DNA of 64,000 nucleotides from Pyrrhosoma nymphula (taxonomy: Eukaryota > Arthropoda > Insecta > Odonata > Coenagrionidae). Shown here one piece after another: positions 35,748 to 48,370 of this stretch. Under the pieces are notes generated by a model. It worked only from the letters and a program-made list of their open reading frames with translations, made no database searches and was not told where the DNA came from. The position numbers and the translations under genes are program-made. Position 1 is the stretch's first letter; each line of letters begins with the position of its first letter. Location of the stretch: contig OY754336.1 in assembly GCA_963573305.1 (NCBI GenBank), forward strand, positions 13,118,699 through 13,182,698, read 5' to 3'.

Positions 35748-37391
35748 TCAACCGTAGTACGGCCTGGCGTGACCGTAAGCTAGTCCGTGTCCGTAGGCCA
35801 GGGGAGCGGCGTACTTAGCGACGACGGGTGCGGCGACGGCGGCCTTGACGACGGCGGGTCCTCGGTGGACGACGGCGTTGAATCCGTTGACGGGGTCGGC
35901 GGTGTAGTCGACCTGACGGTGGGTGCCGTCGGGTTCAACCAGGCTGTAAGATCCGTGGACTACATCTCCGTCGCGGGTCTCTTGCTGGGCCTTGTTGTCG
36001 CCGGTGTGGGCGTCGGCGACGCTGTAGGAGAAGGAGTACTGCGGGTGCGGGTCGTAGTAGTCGGGTGCGGCGACCACTGCCTTGGCGACGGGTGCGGCGT
36101 AGGCGAGGGGCCGGGCGTAGGCGCCGTGGGCCACGACGGCGGGGGCGCCGAGGTATCCGGCGTTGGCGACGGCCAAGAGGGCAGCGAGGACGACGAACTG
36201 AGGACAAATGCAGGAAAAATGGGATTAAATGGAGATTTGAAATGGTAATGAGATGAATCCTAATATTCGCGCTTTCTACCATATTTCTTCAATTTCTCGT
36301 TATTATCTTTGGTAAATTATTTTCGTTCTCTGTGATTGCTTTTATCTTCATTTAAATTTAATTTTACAATTACTTATGTCATCTTGGTTGACTCTCAAGT
36401 GTACAATATTCGATGAAGCCGCTTCACAGTACTATATGAACGCGTGAATGGGGTCCGTTGGATATTTAGAGGTCTACGTTTAAATCCTATCAGTGATTGA
36501 GATTTTCAGTGGAACTCAACTGTGAACTATTTTGAGCGATATATGGAGGGCAAATTTGCTGTAGTACTGCGACCATTGGGTGTGCCGCTTGACTGTGACC
36601 CCTTAGCGCCTTTTGTTCAGCGTAGGGTAATGTAGACGCCAGGTTTCTCTAAACCCTTCCTCTACATCTCAATTGTCGATTGTCTCGACTCGATCCAACG
36701 GTCTAATAGCAATAATAAGTTCTAAAGTCCTGATGATGAAGAGCAATTTGTTCTTTGAAACGCCGTCAGAGATAGAGACCCTAACCTGGTGGAAAACCCG
36801 AGAAATCTTCCTTCAGAAGATATCCCGGAAATAATCCGATAATTCAGCTATAATGAGTGCTAATTTATAGCTGTCGTGCGTAGACTTTTCTCGTTATAAC
36901 ATACCTTTTCGCTACAATCTCCTGAGAGTACAGTTGTATTTTTTGTGCTCCTAGATAAACCCCTAAGACGGATATTATGAATTTAATCAACAGAACTAAA
37001 GGATAACTCGCATTTTAACCTGGTTGGTAGATGACAAACCAAAAAAGTATTCCGATGCGGGAGTCTAGGATCAGCAGGCGAAGCGGTTGCCTAACCAGTG
37101 ACGAGGTTGGAAAAGCTTAGTAAAATATGATGTGTTAAGCGAGAAGAATTATGAATTCGGTGTCCTTATCTCTTCAAGCTACGCACCTGCATCTGGAGAC
37201 CTGTAGTATTCACTTATAAAATCGCATCAATCTGAAAGTCCATTACTTTAGAGATGGAAATATTCACTTCTGGGTATCCATAGTGCGATTAAGCTCACTT
37301 AATAGCGTCGCGTAAAGACCACACCGCGAAATCCATTTTGCAGCACTAAATCACGTCTCTACAGTGTTTGTTGTCTTACCTTGAATGCCAT
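35748..37391 (-). CDS. RR-2 cuticular protein, short form
   Basis: Exon 1 (37380-37391) encodes MAFK with a gtaaga donor. Exon 2 (35748-36197) follows a cctcag acceptor in phase 0, giving 153 residues. The signal peptide is MAFKFVVLAALLAVANA. The N-terminal linker is very short compared with its neighbours and lacks the AYAHGYAAP repeats. The RR-2 domain at about 58-116 has the same YSFSYSVADAHTGD start and NGFNAVVHR end, with Thr replacing Ser before HRQVDY. The tail is Ala/Val-rich and ends RPYYG. The gene is probably a structural component of chitin-containing cuticle. The domain-coding DNA is almost identical to that of the other array members although intron and flanks are unrelated. Confidence 0.92.
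36730..36761 (+). ncRNA. Hammerhead-like hairpin in intron region of the 35.7 kb gene
   Basis: CTGATGA (36730-36736) is followed by an AAGAGCAA/TTGTTCTTT stem and GAAAC (36757-36761). Both boxes are canonical. It lies within the intron of the cuticle gene, antisense to it. Confidence 0.45.
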
Positions 37392-37427
37392 TTCGATGTC
37401 TGTTGAGATTGCAGCGGGCTCTGGGCC

Positions 37428-37434
37428 TTTTATA
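37428..37434 (-). promoter_or_regulatory. TATA box of the 35.7 kb cuticle gene
   Basis: TATAAAA on the minus strand about 37-43 bases upstream of the MAFK start codon. Confidence 0.7.
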
Positions 37435-40400
37435 CAGATCTTGGTTGCTATTAGAGAGGTGTTTTGGCCCCTTCCTCGCTCTTTTGCAACCCCCTCTTGA
37501 GCCCACGGGAACGCACTCCTCCCTTATTCCCCTGACGGCCCTTCTCCTAGCCCTCCATCCGCCCTATTTCCCTTATGCACGCCCAGTATTTTGTATCCCG
37601 GGTGCCCACCTTTCACCGTTTGCTGCATTTGGTGACTATTCCCCTCGCCACCCCACATTCCGTTCCAGCCTGACCTTTACCAACCCAACAGAGTGTGTGT
37701 CGAGGTGCAAGGATCTATCGATCTATTTTCATTGGCACCTGTGGCGTAAGGATCGTCATGCTTCAATTATTGAATATTTCGTTTCATAATTTAATGACAA
37801 GGAAGGAAAGGATAGCCCAATGCAGCAATTACCTCAAGTGTTGCCCTGTGTAATTTGCCATTGTTTTCTTAAACGCTTTTTTTTCTGCGCATGCAATCAT
37901 CTGGGTCGAGTTTAGAATGTGCACGTATTTGGGTGAAATTCCCGTCGTATCGATGCAGTTTTATGGAAGTTATTTATTCAAATTGTGGGTTCTATAATAT
38001 CGTAGGCACTTCTTACTTTTCTTGGCTGCATCCCAAGTGTCGCCGGCGCCATTGAATCTGCCAGCTTGCATTAAAACCAGTTCGCATTGATATATTTATT
38101 TCTTCATGCTGTTGACTCCTTAGAGTTCATTAAACGCTGCGGACAGTGACTAGGGTGTCATAATTCAGGGCAGGGCTACTTTTATCGCGTCGGCAGTATT
38201 ACCTTGTTGCAACTATTCGTAGCTTGCTGCCGCATTTTTATAAAATTATGAGACATAAAATTGATAACTTGATATTGGTTTAATGTCTTTTTATTTTTAC
38301 ACATTTTGTCAAAATCGAAAATTGTGCTCAAATATACATGCATGCTTGGAATTTTATGTATGGCTGCTTCTGCAGCCCTTGATATATGGAAAGGTTGGCG
38401 GAAGTGAATCTTTATATGTAACAGAATCATGAGTGTCGATATTCCTTCCTGTCTGGCATATCCAGTGGCATAATTGTAGTTGTATATTATAAGGATTTTA
38501 TTTTGCCGTTTGCATTACAGATAATGAAAACATTCTTGATTTTGGTAAACAAAATTGTACATCCGTTCGGGAATCTATCGAAGAGAGTTTTCATATTGAA
38601 AACTAATTTTTATTAGACCCAGTTAAGGTGACTGCAATTCATGCGATTTGATGTGGTGGCCTCAATTGAAAAAATTTTCCGATTTTAAAAATATTTACAG
38701 TATGGTTTCATTGATGTGTTTGGATTTTGGAGCAAACTCCTGTTTTATTTTATTGTAAATCCTCTAATTTGCTCATCATACCAGAGACAGACTTAGGTTC
38801 TAGTAATTTTTTGTCGTGTTTTGTTTTTAGTTTGGCAAAACCAGATTTGTGGTTGTATTCGAGGCAGTTTTTTTCTCATTCTATGGGCTTTCGAGGATAC
38901 ATTTTTATGCGGCGCAATTTCATTTCGTTTCGTAAGTTGCTGGAAATATTTCCTAAGAAAAACGAGGTTTGTAGAAAGTCAATATATTATACTGTCGTGA
39001 ATGATTTTGAGGACAAGCTAATAATAAATTGAACTCAAAACGGAATTCATTCTTTGGAATCTATAAAAAAAATAATGCTTGAAATACGTACATCTGAGAA
39101 CTCATTTGGGAATATTCTAATTCTTTTTTTCAACTAGTTTTGTGGTAGTGATGAGGAGGAAAATTTATTTCTACTAAATTTGTAAATACCAGAGTAGAAT
39201 GTCGCACGCAGAAACTAGTTCTGAAACCTGACATTGATTATAATTTTTCTGTGTTATCTCGTATTCTCCACTGTTGCAACTTTGAATAGCTCCTCAACTC
39301 CTTTGTCCCTGGAACACTTGTAAAATTGTTAATGACGTGGGTTTTGTTCAAATGAAAGCATACAGAATAAAATGAAATACTGCTCGATGTTTGTTTTTCC
39401 AAATTGTTTGCATTTTAGTTTATCAGTTTGTTGAGAGTTTATAACAAAGATAGGACGATTTTTTAGCCCCTTAGGTTTCTTTGTCGACCTTTTTGTCGAC
39501 CTCGAAGAGTGTTTTTCATAAGAAAATAGTGCTCTACGGAAAAGCTCAAAACTTTTTTTATTTTCGAATTTGGCAAAGTAATACAAAAATTATTATGCTT
39601 CGCAAAAGTTGTCTGTAATTCGATAGCAGGCTTTTTTCTGCATTCTGTTGCACAAATTGCTGAAAATTAACATGATAACCATTTCGTATCTTAGGTATAC
39701 ATCACATTTTAGCATGAACACTTCAATGGAAGGAAGCAAGACCTAATTGTGTAACATTTTTATTCGGTAGTCGTCACGTAGTACTCCCCTTAAGAAAAGT
39801 AGGTATAAAACATGAGTACCATATTCTGTGCTTAGTGTGGTTAGCCTAACGTGACACCTCTACGGGAACAAAATGGAAATATTAAATATACACCGGAGAC
39901 AGAAAATCGCCTTGAAAAAATAATTTTTCGATTGGAAATACTTATGATTCAAATTGTGAAATTTCCCTGTATTATCCCATTACGGTTGAGATGTGGTGTA
40001 AGTTTTATGACCGCGACTTACGCGGTATTTAGAGTTATACAGTGTCATTGTGTGGATTATTTTACATGGATTGACCCTTAAACGCCTGTTGTAGAGAGTA
40101 GGCGAATACCGATGTCCGTTTACTGTCAGTTCATCTTCCAGACCCTGAAAATGCTACCTGCTAGGTGAAAAAGGTGTTTGTGGCATGGATGTTACTATAA
40201 ATTGTTGAAGAATGTTATCCAGGATAACATTCCTTGAGAACCGGGATAACTCCTTGAAATCGATACCTATTTGTGAATGTATGGTTATTCTGTTTGATAT
40301 TGACATTATTTTGGAATTTTACCTTGATTTTCACTGGTCACTATTCTATGGAGCAAGGCCGTGGTATGTTTCAAAGTCATGAAATTAATCCCTTGTTTAA

Positions 40401-40618
40401 GTTTTTAACAGAACTTTCAGTTTAAAAAATAAAAACGTCACTTTTCCTAATATAGGACCATTTCTTCTTCAAGTCTATTTCTTATAGCACCCTGCCTAAT
40501 TTAATTTTAATTGCCTATGCTTGTTCCTCGGTAATTGGGTATCTAGTGACATAAGATTTATTTTCAAAATTTCCCATGTAGTAGCAGCCCAATATGCCAC
40601 AGCACCACGTATGACGGG
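37435..40618. other. Upstream flank of cuticle gene; no further gene
   Basis: The first 300 bp are C-rich promoter-proximal DNA. The rest is AT-rich with short frames and no recognisable domain. Confidence 0.5.
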
Positions 40619-40740
40619 GCAACGGCCTGCCACTATGGAAGCACCGGTTCCCGATTAGTCACCGAAGTTAAGCATCGTTGGGCTCGGCTCGAGTTAAGTG
40701 GGGTGATCCTTCGATTCGTCCGAGTGCTGTTGCTCTTGTC
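40619..40740 (+). pseudogene. 5S rRNA-derived sequence
   Basis: The order of blocks matches eukaryotic 5S rRNA: GCAACGGCC at the start, CACCGGTTCCCGAT, then CACCGAAGTTAAGC (A box of the internal promoter), GTTGGGCTCGG, and a degraded C-box region (GTGGGGTGATCC). The end reads GCTGTTGCTC. Several substitutions and a short deletion make a functional gene unlikely. It is either a 5S pseudogene or the head of a 5S-derived SINE. Confidence 0.75.
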
Positions 40741-41463
40741 TGCACGTGGCAGACAGTATGTGTGAAATGACCTTAGCCATCGAAGCACAAAAAACAAAAC
40801 ATACTACTATTACCACGTATAACTCATGTATTGTACCCAATTCATCAGTGCAAATTAAACGTTACGGTACTCCATTTAACTTTCTGAAGCATATATTTGC
40901 TCAGCACTTCCTTCTGCCTGCTTATGTACTTATCTCCTCTCCATATTATTAATACTTCTAAGATGTTTTCGTAAGGCAGTTCAATAAACGATAATGTAAT
41001 TGATATATGCCGATAACATACTCCTAAATACATTCTAATCACCGTAAGAAACGTATTTTTTCGGATAACCAGGAATATTCCATGCTTATAAAAATAGCGT
41101 AGCGATCAGGTGACCAACATGTATTAGCTAATGTGCTCAGCTCTCTCTGCAGTTTGATATATCATGAAGTTGCCGAGTATCCATGTCTAAAATTTCCATC
41201 ATGGCTCCTAACTAATGTTTATCTTTAGTATTGTTCTCATTAGAGTACATAAGCTGCATCACTTACAGTGCAAGTTCGATTGGTTATACGCTGCATGCCA
41301 AAAATGCCTATTTTAAGCGTGCGATGCTGGAGCACCATTTTTTCATTATTTGTGTCCTTTATATAGAATAAAATAATGGCAGTATTTGCTTTCAATTTTA
41401 TATAACGAAAATAAAACTTTTACAATTCACAATTTTTGGTCAAAACATGCAAGTACAATTCGG

Positions 41464-41490
41464 ATTTCAATGCTTTTGCATCATCATCAG
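41464..41490 (-). ncRNA. Hammerhead-like hairpin, solo
   Basis: On the minus strand CTGATGA is followed by stem ATGC/GCAT with an AAAA loop and then GAAAT. It has the same architecture as the PLE-associated hairpins. Confidence 0.4.
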
Positions 41491-43675
41491 GTGCTTGATT
41501 GACCCCTTGATTAAAATGGAATTCTACTAAGTCAAACCGGAGCTTTCAAATTTATCAGACGACATAGGTTCCTTAGGCTAATGTCCCGTCCCTCGTACAG
41601 TTTTCTGTACTTGAAGTTCTGATCACGTGGCACTGCACAAGGCAGAAGGAAACTGCAGAAAAATCAGTCACCACCCTTTTCAAATCCCTGCCTTCGGCAA
41701 GGAAATCCATTCCTTAGCCACAAATCAAGTCCCATCTTCTTGTTATAGATATTTTTTCAGTGTAAAATCTCCGTAGTAACGGTTTTCGCCACGTGTTGCC
41801 GCTTTGGAAAGCCATCCCATTCATCAGTCCTGGAGATTTTATGCACTTCCGAAACCTAATGGACCATGAAAAATGTTCAATGTGTTGGTGGTGGATGACA
41901 GATTAAGCTCATAGTTTGGCCGATTTTTTGCCAATCTGCCATTGGAATTGTCATTGCGTCAGTGGAATGTACTCTCAATTGGAGTGAACGGCGGGGGGGA
42001 ATGAGTTGTTGGGGAATATTCTTGGCCAACTCACTCTTTCCATGCTTTTACATAGACAAGTTTGTGAGTTTTGAGCTTTCTCCCAGCAACAATTTTTCTC
42101 TGAGAATTGTTGACGCCCACACGAACGTGATTGATTGGAAAAAAGTGATTTTTTTCAGCGTGTGACAATTCCTTGGGAATGGCACCGGTACTCCGCTCCA
42201 CTTGTCGCCCTTTGTAGACCGGCCGACAGTGGCGCTGTCGGATTTGCCGCCCTGGTATACGTGCTCATCGGTTTTGCATTGTATGTGCCGCATACGTTGA
42301 TGGCACTTGCAAGGGAAAGGCTTGAGGTCAGTGGCCTTAATCAGGGGAGAATAGACCTCGAAAAGTCCATAGACGTGTCGTCACAGCCTAGATATCTCAA
42401 ATTTAAAATGGCGTCAGTTGAATTTTTCCAGTTGCAACGTCAAAATGACATCATTTTCGAGGTTTGGATATTCAAAGACCTCCCTGAGTTCTGGACGCAT
42501 CTGGATTTTGAAGTAAAACCTCACAATTAGTAGTCGGTCGCTTCCCCTAATATCAAAACCAGTGTCCTTAGAAACTGTTGTTTTCTGCGAATAGGTTTTT
42601 TTCTATTTCGATGAATAATTCTAACAGCAGTGGAATGGAACACTTCTTATTTCCGATGACTTCTTCCTGCTACCACTGTGTTATGAAACGAAATGGGTCA
42701 GGTATTCCATGCTCCAACGGGCATTCCGCAGCAATCCACATAGGATATCTTTTTCATCAGCTCATCCAAGTTTGTTAGGTTCTCCTCTGGTGACGAGGTC
42801 ATTGATTTAATTGGAAAAAGTCTAATTCATTATCTCAATAAAATGATCCCACTTTTAAAATGGATTCTCCATGTAAATAAAAGTCTAATGCGTATTACGT
42901 CCGGTTTATGGCGAACATTTACGTCCTATGGACAGTCTGCTAATGTTCGTACGAGCGTTCATGAGAACAGTAAGGGAAATCCCGAGAAACTTTCACTTAT
43001 AACAGTAGGGAGGTTTAATCAGTCATTTTTCTTTGCAATAAAGTGATATTATTCATGATTACAGTCAAAGAACTTATTTCCCCAGAAACATTTTGGCCTT
43101 TACTACCTCCAACATGCATAGCAATATAGCAAGCTCTCGTACACACTATTTGCTTATCTCAAACTTAATCCTACGCTAATTTTTTCCGTCAAAATTGCAT
43201 GCGATTACTTAATTGTATATTTAATTCCTAAAAACCGGCCTTTCCACTGCCTGGATTGTAAAACATTTAGCGATATCATGTTATCCAATCAAGATACTTC
43301 TATGCTTTACCTTATCTATTTTTACCCTGCGAGCCGTGAAAAGTGCATGGGGTTTTGTTGGGACGCAAGTCAATCTCTATACTTAGTGGAAAAACTGTTC
43401 GCTGTCAATACTTTAATGACCAAACAAAAGTTTTGATGCCTAACCGTGGTGTATCATGTTCCAAATCTTGCTTGTTATAAGTAGTATTCTTATAATTTTT
43501 TGTCTATACGTTTCATTTATCTGCCTTTTTACCATTTTAATGATTGTTTTTCAATCCGTCGACACATTGAAAGGACTTAGTTATCAGATTGTTTATGACT
43601 TATACACCCATATTTAGGCCACGGAGTGACATTAAATCTAAGTAGTAAGCTCGTAATACGTAAAATTAAAATAAA
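41491..43675. other. No recognised gene; one unassigned frame
   Basis: A plus-strand frame of 131 codons (42135-42530) contains a hydrophobic stretch (GFAALVYVLIGFALYVP). I do not recognise it, and there is no promoter, splice or repeat support, so it is not called as a gene. Confidence 0.4.
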
Positions 43676-43900
43676 TCCAATAGTTTACATAAATGGTCTC
43701 TTCCCGAAATTATTATATGGCTGCAAAACCTGGGTATGTCAGGCTAAGCATAAGAGTAGGATAGACACAGTGTGAATGGGGTATCTGAAGAAGTATTTTT
43801 GGCCGAAGTAGGATGAATATGGCTAGGAATGGGTGGTTAATGAAAGAATGTAGGTTGGATTCTCCAGTAAAGGAGTCTTTAAGAATAGGAGAGCGTTAAT
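43676..43900 (+). mobile_element. Remnant of LINE RT C-terminus
   Basis: With several stops tolerated, the plus strand reads LLYGCKTWVCQAKHKSRIDT, then MGYLKKYF and EWVVNERM. This is the degenerate form of the YGCExWxL...R(I/L)ExxEMxxLRR region that follows the RT domain in many non-LTR elements. At least four in-frame stops. Boundaries are approximate. Confidence 0.6.
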
Positions 43901-44053
43901 AAAGCACTGCATGCATGTAAGAGATGTGTAAGTGGTTTGCAAGGGCAGGGCTTTATGCAGGATGTGATTAAAAGGGAACCAGTTTTCTATAACTAATAGC
44001 AATAACTAAATTCCATGAATTTTCGTACCCCGAAAGGATATGCATATATATGT

Positions 44054-44306
44054 TAGTGACATCTGTTCAGGTTCTCCATCTGGTCAAACTGCATTTCTTC
44101 CGACGTTTCGATGTACGAGTTGACGTATAAATATCGTCGTCAGGGTATCATGCCCTGATGATGATTGTCATTTTACACCATTCCAATTCCCTGATGACCA
44201 TTTTCTTGCCCTGATAACGATGGACGACTCGTGCATCAAAATGTTGACAGAAATGCAGAGTTTGTTCTGATGGGGAATCCGAACAGACTTCACTATCAGC
44301 ATACGT
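44054..44306. repeat. Imperfect palindrome with GAAACG hairpin
   Basis: The left arm (ATCTGTTCAGG, TCAAACTGCATTTCTTCCGACG, GATGTACGAGT) reappears inverted on the right (ACTCGTGCATC, GAAATGCAGAG, GAACAG). The arms are roughly 75 percent identical by eye. On the minus strand the left arm has CTGACGA, a hairpin, then CGAAACGTC. The centre contains several CCCTGATGA repeats. Confidence 0.65.
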
Positions 44307-44554
44307 CGGGGAAGCATAAGCTTATTTTTATGTATAATGTATGATAATTAGTTTTGCCTTTTTCTAGGCGTCATGCCTCTTATAGATTATAAGTTTCTAG
44401 CTAATTTCAGCTTGAATTCAACTTATATATTTTAGTGAAGAGATTATCAATTACATTTTCAGTGCTGTGAGAAGTAGTGCTCTCTTTTACTGTTAACTAG
44501 GGTGGTTGTGCTGATTAACCTACGTTTAAAAAGGAACTTCATGAACACATTATT

Positions 44555-44679
44555 TCATATCAGATTTGAATTCTTCTGATTTTTGTGGGTTCCGCTGACG
44601 ATTAAAATGGCTTAGCTGAAATGGAAAATGCATAGTTAATATATTCATTATTTTGCATATACCTTGAAACATTTTATTC
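44555..44679 (+). repeat. Dispersed direct repeat, copy 1
   Basis: TCTTCTGATTTTTGTGGGTT through TTAAAATGGCTTAG and AAAATGCATA is repeated in the same orientation about 0.7 kb downstream. Unknown family, no coding sequence. Confidence 0.65.
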
Positions 44680-45248
44680 CATTTGGTGGATAGTCAATAG
44701 ATAGATAGATATTCCAGTTGAAATAATCACAGTTTGTAATCACCTTTTTTTCTCTTTATGCCATCATCGAATATTTTTAGAGGAGACTTTCCTTCCCAAA
44801 ATATAGCGTTTACAGTATACAAATAATAATAGAAAGCCTTATAGAATCTGAAATGTTTTAAAATTTGAAGCTCATATTTGTGGAGACTCTCTTAAAGTTA
44901 TGCCATGAATATAAGTATTTTGTTAGGAAATGTGGTGATATCTTATGTGTGAGCTCCTGTTTGGCTACCTTACGTTCCATGCTACTCCAGGAGGAATGAT
45001 AATTGAAGTATTTTTTGAGCTTTCGCAGTTCGCAGCTTTCGCAGTTCGCAGTTTGTAATTTTGCTAAGCAGTTAATATTTTCAGGTCTAAAGATCCGGGT
45101 TTTTAACTCCCCAATTTTCTTCACTATCCAATTTTCCGGAAGGCTCTATCCTTTTACAGACCGTGTTTTCTGGGGTTACGTCTTATTGCTTCCTGATCCA
45201 GAGCTGTAAATGACTTCCGTATGTCTTACGCGGACTTCGAACGATCAG

Positions 45249-45373
45249 TTTTATATCTGAATTTTAATTCTTCTGATTTTTGTGGGTTTTACTAACCATT
45301 AAAATGGCTTAGATGAAATGAAAAATGCATAATTAATATATTCGTTATTTTGAACAGACCTTGAGAGGTTTTT
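45249..45373 (+). repeat. Dispersed direct repeat, copy 2
   Basis: Second copy of the 44.56 kb repeat at roughly 80-85 percent identity. The flanking sequences differ. Confidence 0.65.
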
Positions 45374-46589
45374 TGACAGTTTTGATTATTTATCAGTGTG
45401 TCCTCGTAACTACAAAAAATATTTTTATAGCATGACAAACATTATTTTCTCTAAAGATTTGAATCAGAGATATTTTTTTATCACGTCTTATTCAGGCGAA
45501 AATATTTTGCGGAAAAAGATATTATCATATATTAAAGATACCAATTATTTTTTATATCCATTTATCTTTATCTCATTATATTATGTTAAGTAAACGTTAG
45601 AAATGTACATCTTTTTGTTCAATTTTGTGTTAAATAGTCTTTTCTCCGTCATGTGCTTCATTTGCGGTTAAAATATTGTCAAATGGTATATTCATTATTC
45701 AATGGCGATAGGCTGTGAAGTCATGAATCGGCAAGTAATACTGTGAAGTAGTTTTCGACTGAACTTTTTACTGTCTTTTGAGGCGTTATATAAAAAACTC
45801 ACATAACTTTCTTTGTTTAAGTTGGCTGTAAAATAAAACTGAAGAAATATTTATTATACAGTTTAAAGAATATAATTTTTTATTTATGAATCCACAAATA
45901 AATGTTCTTCCACTTGGAAAGTTGTCTTTCCCTATTTCAATCAATTTTAATGAAGCATTGCCTGTCTTTAAAATGAAGCTCTTCTAAATCACAATTCTTT
46001 GACGTTGAATACATTTTTCCAAGCATAACTTCTATGCTTTAAATGGTGCATTTGAGATGAATTCTTGCAATTCTTTAAATTTTTAATATATTATGTGATT
46101 ATTAACAGTAAACTTTTGTTATATAAATATCCTAATGCTGTTCTATCATTCATATCATCTCATGGATAATCTCTTAAATCGGCTTGATGGATAAAATTTA
46201 GAATTCAGAGATTTTCGAATTAAACTCTCCAGTTCCTCTCGCCAGGGTGGTTCGACAACGTAAAATTCACAAGCTAATGCAGAAGCAGAAACTAATTTAT
46301 TATATTTGGCCTCATTGCTATAGGATCCTGTCTTCTATTTTGACAATTAATAATAATACCTTTAACATAATTAACGGAGCATATGTAAAATTTAGTTAGT
46401 AATAAAACTTGGTTATAGGCAAATTTGGCGTATTCGTAATGTCAGTTTTTAGTTATCACCGAATAGCATTTGATTAGATGAAGTGTAATTGACGATAAGC
46501 GTATGAGTACAGTTAAATTAATGGAGTGAATGAAATAGGTTTTAGGTTGAAAAAAACAAACATGCCATGTAAAGGAAGTGAAAGAAATG
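45374..46589. other. No gene recognised
   Basis: AT-rich spacer upstream (in window order) of the 46.7 kb cuticle gene 3' end. Confidence 0.5.
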
Positions 46590-46595
46590 TTTATT
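46590..46595 (-). terminator. Polyadenylation signal, 46.7 kb gene
   Basis: AATAAA on the minus strand about 60 bases past the stop codon. Confidence 0.6.
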
Positions 46596-46652
46596 GTGCT
46601 TTATGTTACAAAAGTGTGAAGAAGAATGATGGAAAGAACGGCGGTAGACTCT

Positions 46653-48326
46653 TCAACCGTGGTAGTATCCTCCGTGTCCGAAGCCGAGGCCGTGTCCGTA
46701 GGCCAGGGGAGCGGCGTACTTAGCGACGACGGGTGCGGCGACGGCGGCCTTGACGACGGCGGGTCCTCGGTGGACGACGGCGTTGAATCCGTTGACGGGG
46801 TCAGCGGTGTAGTCGACTTGTCTGTGGCTGCCGTCGGGTTCAACCAGGCTGTAAGATCCGTGGACTACATCTCCGTCGCGGGTCTCTTGCTGGGCCTTGT
46901 TGTCGCCGGTGTGGGCGTCGGCGACGCTGTAGGAGAAGGAGTACTGTGGGTGTGGGTCGTAGTAGTCGGGTGCGGCGACCACGGCCTTGGCGACGGGTGC
47001 GGCAACGTAGGCCTTGGCGATGGGTGCGGCGTAGGCCAGGGGCCTGGCGTAGGCGGGTGCGGCATATGCGAGGGGCCTGGCATAGCCGTGAGCGTAGGGG
47101 GAAGCATAACGGGCCACTGTGGGGGCCACGACTGCGGGGGCGCCGAGGTATCCGGCGTTGGCGACGGCCACGAGGGCGGCGAGGACGATGAACTGCAAAA
47201 GGTTATGGAGGAGGAGGACATAAGACAGAATAATTATGTCTCTGTTAAGCGAAGAATTGTATGCTTTAAATTGAAATCGAAAACTACTGACTCGTTAGAA
47301 TATCCACTCCTAATTCCGTGATGCCTAGCTTTGCGGTTTTTGTGCACTGGGTTGTGCCGGAACTGGCATATCGCGTAAGTCTTTGGGAATTATTAATCCT
47401 GGAAAATTCAGGGAGTTCAGTGAAAGTGCACATGATATCAGGGAGTCTCATATAAAGGGCGCAACATTCCTCGTAGTATATAGTGGAGTGCTCCACGCCT
47501 TAGTTATTAATAAACAATTCAGAAATAATTTTAAAGTTGATCAAAAAAGGGGAAAATAAGTGAATTTGAGCATAAAAAATCAATTGCAATATAATTGCAT
47601 AAAGTACCGACCTTATTATTGGAGCATAGAAACATGTTTGATATCACGGAAATATGTAGGAACTCTACTTTCCGGTTTCGCCTGCGTGATATTATTTGCC
47701 CAATTTTACTGACACAGCAATATCTCTGACATTAGACATTTTACAGACTGATTTGGAGTGTAGGTTCTACTCTTTTCTACTAAAACTATGCCTTCTCAAA
47801 TGATTTTTTTGGTATATATCACTGTCCCAAAACATGCCAATCGCTTACGTATCATCTCCTACCCATTCAATGGAAAATCCTGGCCTCCTGAACAAATTCA
47901 AAGTAATACGAGACAAGATGGTTCTATATATTTTGTGGAGTCGGCTTTTTAAATTATCTCTTTGAGAGAACGCCTGCGTATAAATGGTTTAAAGCACACG
48001 GTGCCCAATCGGAGGACCTAGATTTAAATCCCAGTTCAGGCTAACGATTTAATCGCTCTGAATTTCTTGCATTCACCTCCCCATTACACAAGACGACCAG
48101 GTCCTATTTGTAGAGATCCTAAATGGATGCTTTAACAGCGTTATCCCATGCGGATCAATCAATGCAACATTGCAACTACTCAACTCTGTGCTATAATTTT
48201 CTCTCGAAATCGTTTGAAATTTTAAGCCTACTCTAATGACACAGATCGCCTAATCACTTTCGCACACGGAGTCCCAACTTCCAGTCCGATAGTCTCCAGG
48301 TATCCTCAACTTACCTTGTAAGCCAT
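46653..48326 (-). CDS. RR-2 cuticular protein
   Basis: Exon 1 (48315-48326) encodes MAYK with a gtaag donor; exon 2 (46653-47192) follows a ttttgcag acceptor in phase 0. The product has 183 residues. The signal peptide is MAYKFIVLAALVAVANA. An Ala/Pro/Tyr linker with YARPLAYAAP-type repeats precedes the RR-2 domain at about 88-146. The C-terminus (GHGLGFGHGGYYHG) matches copies A and B exactly, so this gene is closer to them than the 35.7 kb gene is. A TTG codon just before FIVL could be mistaken for a start, but it lies across the acceptor site. The role is the family one: a secreted chitin-binding cuticle component. Confidence 0.93.
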
Positions 48327-48363
48327 TTTGAGTTCTGCTACGAAGCACTACGAATGTGGTAGC

Positions 48364-48370
48364 TTATATA
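48364..48370 (-). promoter_or_regulatory. TATA box of the 46.7 kb cuticle gene
   Basis: TATATAA on the minus strand about 38-44 bases upstream of the MAYK start codon. Confidence 0.7.

Noticed and set aside
37385..37789. 134-codon plus-strand frame
   Set aside because: It overlaps the promoter and first exon of a cuticle gene in antisense and lies in C-rich DNA that is open by chance.
42135..42530. Possible membrane protein of 131 codons
   Set aside because: One hydrophobic stretch only; no recognised family, promoter or splice support.
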